DNA of 64,000 nt from Asterochloris sp. CNOR1 (taxonomy: Eukaryota; Chlorophyta; Trebouxiophyceae; Trebouxiales; Trebouxiaceae). The stretch spans positions 1,860,001 to 1,924,000 of the forward strand of contig OZ017759.1 of the NCBI GenBank assembly GCA_963969365.1. Direction: 5' to 3'. The position numbers and the translations under genes are program-made. This document shows positions 57,401 to 64,000 of the stretch, in pieces (the stretch's first letter is position 1; every line of letters starts with the position of its first letter). A model generated the notes under the pieces. It was not told the DNA's origin. It saw nothing but the letters and a program-made list of their open reading frames with translations, and ran no database searches.

Positions 57401-60400
57401 CCTTCCCAAGGGTCGAAGAGCGTGCCCAGTCCGCCATCCCCTCTGCAGCTGGGCAGCAGACGCTGCCTTCTGGCGCGGCTTCCCTCCCAAGGGCCGAAGA
57501 ACGTGCCCAGTCCGCCGCCCCCTCTGCAGCTGGGCAGCAGACGCTGCCTTTCAGCGCGGCTGCCTTCCCTAGGGTCGAAGAGCGTGCCCAGTCCGCCATC
57601 CCCTCTGCAGCTGGGCAGCAGACGCTGCCTTATGGCGCGGCTTCCCCCCCAAGGGCCAAAGAGCGTGCCCACTCCGCTGCCCCCTCTGCAGCTGGGCAGC
57701 AGACGCTGCCTTCCAGCGCGGCTGGCTTCCCAACGGCCGAAGAGCGTGCCCAGTCCGCCGCCCCCTCTGCAGCTGGCCAGCAGACGCTGCCTTCCGGCGC
57801 GGCTGCCTTCCCAAGGACCGAAGAGCGTGCCCAGTCCGCTGCCCCCTCTGCAGCCGGCCAGCAGACGCTGCCTTCCGGCGCGGCTGCCCTCCCAAGGGTC
57901 GAAGAGCGTGCCCAGTCCGCCGCCCCCTCTGCAGCTGAGCAGCAGACGCTGCCTTGCGGCGCGGCTGCCTTCCCAAGGGCCGAAGAGCGTGCCCAGACCG
58001 CTGCCCCCTATGCTGCTGGGCAGCAGACGCTGCCTTCTGGCGCGGCTGCCTTGCCCAGGCCTGAGGAGCATGGTGCAAGCAACCAGCAGCAGACACCTCC
58101 AAGGAGGCATCAGGGGACTGTGGCTGAGCAGCATGTTGCCATGAGCGTCGACACGCCTCCCTCAAGCAGGCCAGTGGAAGCATGGTTGAGCACACAAGCC
58201 GGCTGGAACGTGGCAGGTGAGCCCCTGCTGAGCTCTGCTATCTCATGCCCCTGGGCAGGCTCTGAAGTTTGCAGGGCTGACTGGATGGCGGAGTCAAGCT
58301 CCTGCAGCCATCAGGCCTCTGCAGAGGAAGCTGACATGGCTCCTCTCGTAGGGCTGCCTGCACAGCCTGCCGCAGCAGCTGGAAGGTCCTGTTCTCAGGT
58401 GACGCCAGGCGTCGTGGCCCAGGGCACCACCTACTGAGAAGTACAGGCCTGCCTGGGATGCCCCAGCTGCCAGGAAACAGCACTCACGAGCTGCCTGTCA
58501 CGCTTCCCGATTTGAGGGTGGTGATGGTGTGCTGTACTCCTGCATAGCATTGACTCAGCACTCAGTGCCTTCTCCTTTGCAGAGTCTGTCCCTGTGCCAT
58601 GCTGCTTCCCGCATCAGCATGCCCCTCTGCTCCTGCAGGTACGCCAGTAGGGGCTGCAGCCAGCACATCATGGGCACGTCCAAGCCCACCCAGCACTCCT
58701 GTGCACGCGCCAGCTGCTGAACAGCAGGCAGCCCCTGTGGGTGGCTCTGGCGCGCAGGTCGTGCTGCCTCAGCAGCCGCCATGCCTGCCCATGCCAGTGA
58801 CCACCCCGGCAGGCGCACCTGTGCCTGTCACTGCTGCTCAGCAGGCGACAATCGCGTGGCCTGGCATTTCTGAGGCCCTGTGGGCTCCACCACGTGCGTT
58901 CATTGAAGAGACAGCCACCTGCCATGCAGAGCACCCAGTCTGCTGTGCTTGTGGGGTCTGTAGTTGCGCCCTTCACAGCAACAAAGGTGCACCTGCTGAG
59001 GACACCGCAGTTCGTCATTTCTAGGCCCCGGTGTGCTTGCCTGTGTGGTGGGTTCTGGAGCCTTATTGCCGGCAGTGAAGCTGTCAGGTGGGGAAACCAC
59101 TGCCTCAGAGGATGGTGCATCCTGCATCAAGCCTGCTGCTCACTTCATCTGCACAGCTGAGCATTGGCCTGTGTGGCGGATTGTGAAGCCTCTGCCAGCA
59201 ACAATGGAGCAGAGTTGCAGCTGTGTCACTGCTTCAGAGCATGGGTGCACCCTGCCAGCCCAGCTACTATATTGCACCAGCAATGCTGAGGGTTCTCCAC
59301 TACCACCACTTTCAAGCCGCAAGGAATGGGCTCTGCTGGTGGCGCCTGCCCCTCCACTGTCTTCAGGATGGAGATGCAGGGCATTGTATATCAATTGTGC
59401 AGGCAATGTGGGCATAGGGGCTCACACTCCCTTTGTATAGCTGCATCCAGCCTGATTGCCCGCAAGCAAGGATGTGTCTGAACCTCAAAACGCACAGCAG
59501 CTGCTGTCGATAAGCAGACAACCTTGCACTGAAGGCTCCTGCAGGTAACCCGATCATCACGCAAGCCCTGACGGCTCACTGCCTGTGCTGGCAGGTGGAG
59601 GAGCTGGGGCCAAGGCTGCGCCAGGGGCCTGCCAGCCCTCTGGGCCAAACAGGGCGCAGCGGAACCCTAACGAGGGTCCAGGCTCATTCCAGCAGCAGGA
59701 TGACAACATGCAGGACGCTGGCAACAACTCTCCAGATGACAACATGCCTGATGGAGGTGGCGACAATCCTCAGCAGGGAGCCCATGCTGGGTCAGGTCAG
59801 CCACAGGCGCTGACTGACACGTCTCTTGCCCAGGGTGTTCCTTACCTGCCCCTGAACAGCCCTGTTGCTGCATCAGCATGCCCCCTTGGTCCTGCGTGTG
59901 TTAGGTAAAGAGCATTGCAACATGGCGCTGCAGGAAAGGCTGGGGCAGGCATCAGAGGTTGAGGCAGCTTAGCAGCGGAAGGGGTCCCTTCTGACTCAGG
60001 TAAACAGCATGCTCACGTCCTGAGCTGCCTCTATTCCTGCTCTGCAGGGTCACAGCCCGCGCCACTAGCGCCAGCCCTACCAGGCCCCAGCCTGGCGCAA
60101 GTCACCCCTTCCGGAATGGCTTCGACACCGGCGCACGGCTCGCCTGTGGCGCCCAACCAGCCCCAGCCCTGGGGAGGTGTGCCTGCACCCTCAGCAGGCG
60201 CAGGCCTGCAGGCCCTGGTGGCCTCCCAGCAGGGCTCATGCGGACAGAAACGGCAGCTGGCACCCACAACGTGGGCGCCAGCCATGGCAGGCCCCAGCCC
60301 GCTGCAAGTCATCCCTCCCGGAGTGTCCACGACGCCGGCGCACCTCTTGCCTGTGGCGCCCAACCAGCCCCAGCCATGGGGATTGATGCCTGCACCCACA

Positions 60401-63400
60401 GCAGGCACCGGCCTGCAGCGCTCACGCGGCAAGAAACGGTGGGTGGCGCCCGCGGCATGTGCGCCAGCCCCACCAGGCCCCAGCCTGCCGCAACTCACCC
60501 CTCCCACAGCGCCCCTGACACTGGGCCACCTCTCGACTGTGGTGCCCAACCAGCCCCGAACCAGGGCAAGGACACCTGCACCCACAGCAAGGGCTAGCCT
60601 GGAGGCCCTCTTTGCCTCCCAGCAGAGCCCACAAGGCATGGCAGCGCGGCTGGGCACCAGCCAGCAGGCTGCTGGCTCAGGCGGCGGCCCCGGCTCCGAC
60701 CAAGTCACCGCCCGCCAGCAGGCCGGGTCGGTCCGGCCCCTCGGCCGGGCCACTGCCCGCCAGCAGGCCAGGTCGCACCAGCTCCTTGGCCGGGCAGCCA
60801 GGCGTATTCTCTCGCGGCCAGCTGGCATCATCAAGAGGGCAGTAGCAGGTGCCAGACGGCCCGTCAAACAACCGGCCAGGCCGCCTCGCTCTCGGGCGGG
60901 TGGTTCAACCCCGGCTCCACTGAGTGGCCCTAAGACTGGGTTGCCTGCCAGCTCCAGTGCTCCTCCTGCCGCCCTCGTTGCCCCTGCTGGCAGCGCGGGG
61001 GTGGTGGAGGATGCAGCAATGGACACAGAAACGCCTGCTCTGCCCAAGTCTGCCCAGATGCTCAGTGCCCCACCTCAGCCTGCCAGCCAGGGAGTGGTGG
61101 AGGATGCAGCAATGGACACAGAAGGGCCTGCTCTGCGCAACCCTGGGCAGGTGCTCAATTCCTCATCTCAGCCTGCCAGCCAGGGGAGGGTGGACGATGC
61201 AGCAATGGACACGGAAGGGCCTGCTCTGCCCAACCCTGGGCAGATGCTCAGTCCCCTCTCTCAGCCTGGCAGCATGGCAGGCGGCCTGGGGCAGAGTGCA
61301 CATGCTGAGTCCAACGGCATGGCTGCTGGATTCTCCCCCAGCCGCCCCATCCGGCCTCGTGCTGTGAGGGCCAGCTTCCAGATGCCGCCCTCACCCCTGC
61401 ACCCACTGCTGCCTGTGGCCACCGCTCAGGGGCCCTCCTTTGGCAGCATGCAGAGCCATGCATTTGCAGGCGGGTTCCAGCCCTGTGGGCCTGCGCCGTG
61501 GCAGCACATCATGGCCGGCAGCGGCTCCGTGGCAGCGGCAGTAGGTGCCGCCACTGTCTCCCCCGTCTCTGGCGGGCTCACCGCGTCAGCAGCTGGCCCT
61601 GGCTTCAGAGCAGCTGGGCCTGGTGTGGGAGCAGCTGTCGCTGCTGGGCAGCCTGCCCCCCACCCCTTGAGCCTGACCAGCCTGCCGCCAAGCATCCCGG
61701 CAGGCGTCAGCGCGCTGCCTCAGGCCCTGCAGGCAGCTCAGCTCCGGGTGGGCAGCCTGCCCAGCCCTCAGGCATGGCTGCAGGGAAAATTCTTGCTCGA
61801 GCTAAGGCGGCTTGGGCAAACCCTGCCTGGGGCCAGCAGCCAGGGGCTGGCGAAGAGCCTGGCACAGCCCATGGCAGCAGCCAGGGGCCAGATCAGGGGT
61901 TCCGCACAGCCCATGGCAGCGGCAGCCGGCTGGCGGCAGGTGGAGCGCCTGGTGCAGCCCCTGGCAGCATGCAGGCAGCCTCAGGCCAGCCCAGCCACTG
62001 CCAGCACGGCCCAGTCAGCGCTCTGGGCAGCAGTGGTGATCAGGTGCCACCGCAGGCAGCGCAGCCGGCGCTGCCCTCGCTGCTCCAGCAGACCACCATG
62101 GCCATGGGGCAGGCAGCGGCAGGCCTGTCTGCAGGTCCCCCAGGTGCGCTTGCTCTGCTACCGTGCCTGGTGCACATTCCCACTGCAAGGACCTTGCATC
62201 AATGCAGTATGCATGTTGCAAGGCAGCGGGTGGAACTGTCGTGAAGCAGGGAAAGCGCCTCAACAGACTGTCACTGGGTGCCAGGTCACTCTGCTTGGCT
62301 CGGGCTGTCTCCCACCAGTGGTAGCTCAGCAGCAGAGCATGTGACACCCTGGATGCTTTGCTGGGAAGCGTGTGCTCGACCATGGACCTCTCTTGCTCAG
62401 GAGCATGGTGCTCCTGGTAGCTTGGATGCGCTCCAGAGGCTCTCCAGGCAGGCTTCCAGTTCCCAGCATGCCTACAGGGGGTTCAGGCGCCAGCCCAGGG
62501 CTCGGAGTCCTTGATGGCACTGCTGTGCGGCATGGCCAGGCTTCAGTGCTGCACCCTGCGTGCAGGGCTTGCAGTGACCTGCACACACCTGTCACCTGGG
62601 GCAGGCAGGGCTCTCGGCCTGCTCCCTCACCAGAGGGAACACGCGGCACCCGGTGCCTGTGTGCAATCCTGTGGGCCACAAAAGCAAGGCCACTCTCTGC
62701 AGATGTGCCTGCCTCCAGGGAGGGGTAGCAGCTGGCTGGCAGGCTGAGCCCCTGTCGTAAGTGGCAGAGGTGCAGGCCTCCATGCCACCTTGGGCAGGGC
62801 CTGGCCAGGGGCCCAGAGCGCTGCTGTCTGCAGCAGCTCTGCTAGGGAACCTTCCTGATGGAAGAACCCTACCTTGCCCACAGGGACAATGCAGCACCAG
62901 CGTGTGAGGCAGGGGTGTCAGGTTCACAGCACCTTCAGCATTGCTGGTCAGTGGTACCTGCGGGAGCCTAGGCTGCCGGGGGCGGCACAGCGTCACATGC
63001 CCGCAGGTGGCAGCGAGGGTGGCGAGTGCCTCTCTCTCTGGCACAGCTGCTTGCTGCTCACGTGGGGCAGCAGCCTCCCACCTTGCCTGCAGGTCCCCCA
63101 TTGCAAGCAGCAGGCCACTTGGTGCTCAGCTGTCAGACAAAGTCACGTGTCGCCTGGCCTGCAGGGGTTCCAGGCGCCAGCACACAGCCAGGGCCCGAGG
63201 GTGATGACGATGAGCAGGGGATGCAGCTGCCAGAGGAGGAGGAGCAGAGCCTGGCAGACCTGATGAGCTCACTGACAGGCAAGCCAATGCAGCTGCCAAA
63301 GGAGGAGGAGCAGGAGCTGGCAGACCTGATGAGCTCACTGACAGGCAAGCCCGTGCAGCTGCATGCACCACTGCCTGACGGTCTGCAACGGTAAGCGCCT

Positions 63401-63875
63401 GGCTAGACCCTGGCAGGTGACCAATGGCAATGCAGTCAGAGGTGACCCCTGCTTGCCTCGTAGGCTGCCCTCGCTGGCAGCAAGCTGGACAACATCCTCG
63501 GGTGGCAAGGTAGACAGGACAGGACAACTTCTCACTGCTACACCATTGCTTTCGGGCAACTCCCCACTGCTACACCATTGCTTTCTTTGCCAGGGCACAT
63601 CGCAAGCAAGGCTTTGGCAGCTGCGGCCCTCGCCTGGTGCGCAGTTTGACCAGGAGTGTCTGAGCCCACCTGCAGAACATGTGGGTGCAGGTGGTGGAGG
63701 GCACGATGGCTCCGCTGCTGCTGGAGGTGGTGGTCATCCTGGATCGTCTGGCAACCAGGTCCCTTCAGTGGCTGAGGAGGCTACTGCTGCTGCCTCTCTC
63801 ATGGAGCTGGCAGGCCAGGCCAGTTTGCCAGGTGTGCCCCTGCATCCAGCCAGCAGGGAGCCGCGCATGGCCTAA
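54450..63875 (+). CDS. Coiled-coil, low-complexity, repeat-rich protein or proteins (unrecognised)
   Basis: This is a series of plus-strand exons. Coiled-coil exons come first: AELQQQVALLQQRLEQASAV (54785), ELAVLHQQLQDLPRHLPGLP and RLQAELNSTWLEVEGLKQRM (55165-55350), EGLQADVQRALSKQQAAVQA (55725), CKELQAEVDHARERVHELEA (56490), VTQQQLDKARQASKALAIQQ (56798) and DLQQKLRAEELAQSA (57230). The last runs without a break into a 27-residue tandem repeat (57253-58062). From about 58.6 kb the predicted protein is Pro/Ala/Gln-rich, with an acidic DDNMPDGGGDNPQQG patch (59735) and one very long open exon at about 60047-62240 holding three kinds of internal repeat. A final acidic repeat (EEEEQSLADLMSSLTGKP) lies at 63224-63355, and a frame ending REPRMA stops at 63873-63875. 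No enzyme motif was found. The coil suggests a structural or tethering role. It may be two genes; start, exon joins and end are uncertain. Confidence 0.5.
56058..56408. repeat. Foldback element with nested direct repeats
   Basis: An imperfect inverted repeat has arms at 56141-56190 and 56220-56269 around a 29-base loop (left arm CTGCTGCCTTGACTTTCTTG, right arm complementary to it). A 36-base direct repeat (GCAGCAGCATTGCTGGACCC, continued to CTTGTGTG) flanks the hairpin at 56091-56126 and 56263-56298, and returns, diverged, at 56373-56408. The longer unit starting CTCAGTGCCTGCAGTACCTG at 56058 is repeated near 56340. It lies between coiled-coil exons, so it is probably intronic. Confidence 0.85.
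57253..58062 (+). repeat. 81-bp (27-residue) coding tandem repeat, ten copies plus a remnant
   Basis: Anchor GAAGAGCGTGCCCAGTC-like sequences recur every 81 bases from 57253 to 57982, with a truncated copy from 58063. The protein unit is AEERAQSAAPSAAGQQTLPS plus GAAALPR. Units 2-5 alternate between an AEE...SAAP...SAAAFPR type and a VEE...SAIP...GAASLPR type, a 162-bp higher-order period. Confidence 0.95.
60110..60600 (+). repeat. About 186/207-bp coding repeat, three copies
   Basis: The motif VAPNQPQPWG / VVPNQPRTRA starts near 60146, 60353 and 60539, with spacing 207 then 186. The 21-base difference matches seven residues (ALVASQQ-type) missing from the second unit. Each unit also carries PAPSAGAGLQ-like and GPSLPQLTPP-like blocks. 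It lies in the long Pro-rich exon. Confidence 0.85.
60998..61276 (+). repeat. 93-bp (31-residue) coding repeat, three copies
   Basis: VVEDAAMDTETPAL, VVEDAAMDTEGPAL and RVDDAAMDTEGPAL recur at 61001, 61094 and 61187, each followed by a Q(M/V)L-S/N-x-x-x-QP(A/G)S spacer. The reading frame is kept through all copies. Confidence 0.92.
63224..63360 (+). repeat. 66-bp (22-residue) coding repeat, two copies plus start of a third
   Basis: The unit QLPEEEEQSLADLMSSLTGK plus PM starts at 63224, 63290 and (only QLH) 63356. The two full copies differ at a few bases. The unit is acidic and probably helical. Confidence 0.92.
63523..63586. repeat. About 32-bp tandem duplication
   Basis: CACTGCTACACCATTGCTTTC occurs twice about 32 bases apart, near 63533 and 63565, each preceded by a CAACT. 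It lies just before a TTTGCCAG acceptor-like sequence and is probably intronic. Confidence 0.8.
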
Positions 63876-64000
63876 GTGCTTCTGTGACTTTGACTCTGAA
63901 ACCAGCCTCTCAGCTGCCTGCCAAGTGCCTGCATACTTGCAGCTCAAGGTGGCTTTCTACCTGGTTCTACAGTGCTGCTGCAGTCCCAGCAGTGACACCC

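Noticed and set aside
57325-58134. Minus-strand frame with Arg/Gly/Leu-rich repeats
   Set aside because: It is the reverse of the 81-bp array. The plus frame is preferred because it continues a coiled coil (LQQKLRAEELAQ).
60031-61047. Minus-strand open frame of over 330 codons
   Set aside because: It is opposite the long Pro/Ala-rich exon; openness on both strands follows from GC-rich, repetitive codons. The plus frame continues for more than twice that length.

Overview
This window looks like nuclear DNA of a green alga (Chlorophyta). It is GC-rich by eye and very intron-dense, with short exons, GTGAG-type donors and TGCAG acceptors almost everywhere. The gene set is algal: a TIC236-type chloroplast envelope protein, a chloroplast-targeted pseudokinase, a fused NADH-dehydrogenase/selenophosphate synthetase, and a histidine-kinase rhodopsin with a cyclase. 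A trebouxiophyte or related core chlorophyte would fit, but I cannot name the species. No rRNA, tRNA, CRISPR array, virus-like element or complete transposon was recognised. CDS coordinates below are whole gene spans including introns. Exon edges are given only where I could follow the splice sites and reading frame.

Layout, left half. 1-2869 (-) is the 5' part of a TIC236/TamB-like gene running off the left edge. 3105-5551 (+) is a plastid pseudokinase. About 5690-10180 (+) is a protein with an mTERF-like segment followed by several helicase-associated (HA) repeats; its stop codon lies in a 53-bp tandem triplication. 10375-14843 (-) is an Ndh-SelD fusion with Cys rather than Sec. 15134-16536 (+) is a short-chain dehydrogenase with a GC-AG first intron. 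About 16876-27004 (+) is the highlight: a roughly 10-kb enzymerhodopsin gene joining a microbial-type opsin, histidine kinase, response regulator and class III guanylyl cyclase. It is of the kind called HKR or two-component cyclase opsin in volvocine algae.

Layout, right half. 27447-36732 (-) is a long coiled-coil golgin with a C-terminal GRIP domain. 37159-41312 (+) is a multi-exon gene I do not recognise. 41605-45492 (+) is an NADH-cytochrome b5 reductase whose middle intron carries degenerate copies of an intron/exon junction. 45948-48143 (-) is a family-92 glycosyltransferase with a duplicated 134-bp segment at its 3' end. From 48.2 to about 54 kb the sequence is gene-poor, with scattered candidate exons and a 184-bp minisatellite. 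From about 54.4 kb to the right edge there is a coiled-coil, low-complexity and internally repetitive gene or genes (81-, 93-, about 186-, and 66-bp coding repeats), with a foldback element in one intron.

Genes are interspersed on both strands, commonly as divergent pairs (TIC236/pseudokinase, Ndh-SelD/SDR, golgin/unknown) or convergent pairs (HA protein/SelD, opsin/golgin, b5 reductase/GT92). There is no operon-like organisation. The functional themes are plastid biogenesis, organelle gene expression, redox and selenium metabolism, Golgi trafficking and glycosylation, and light sensing through cGMP.
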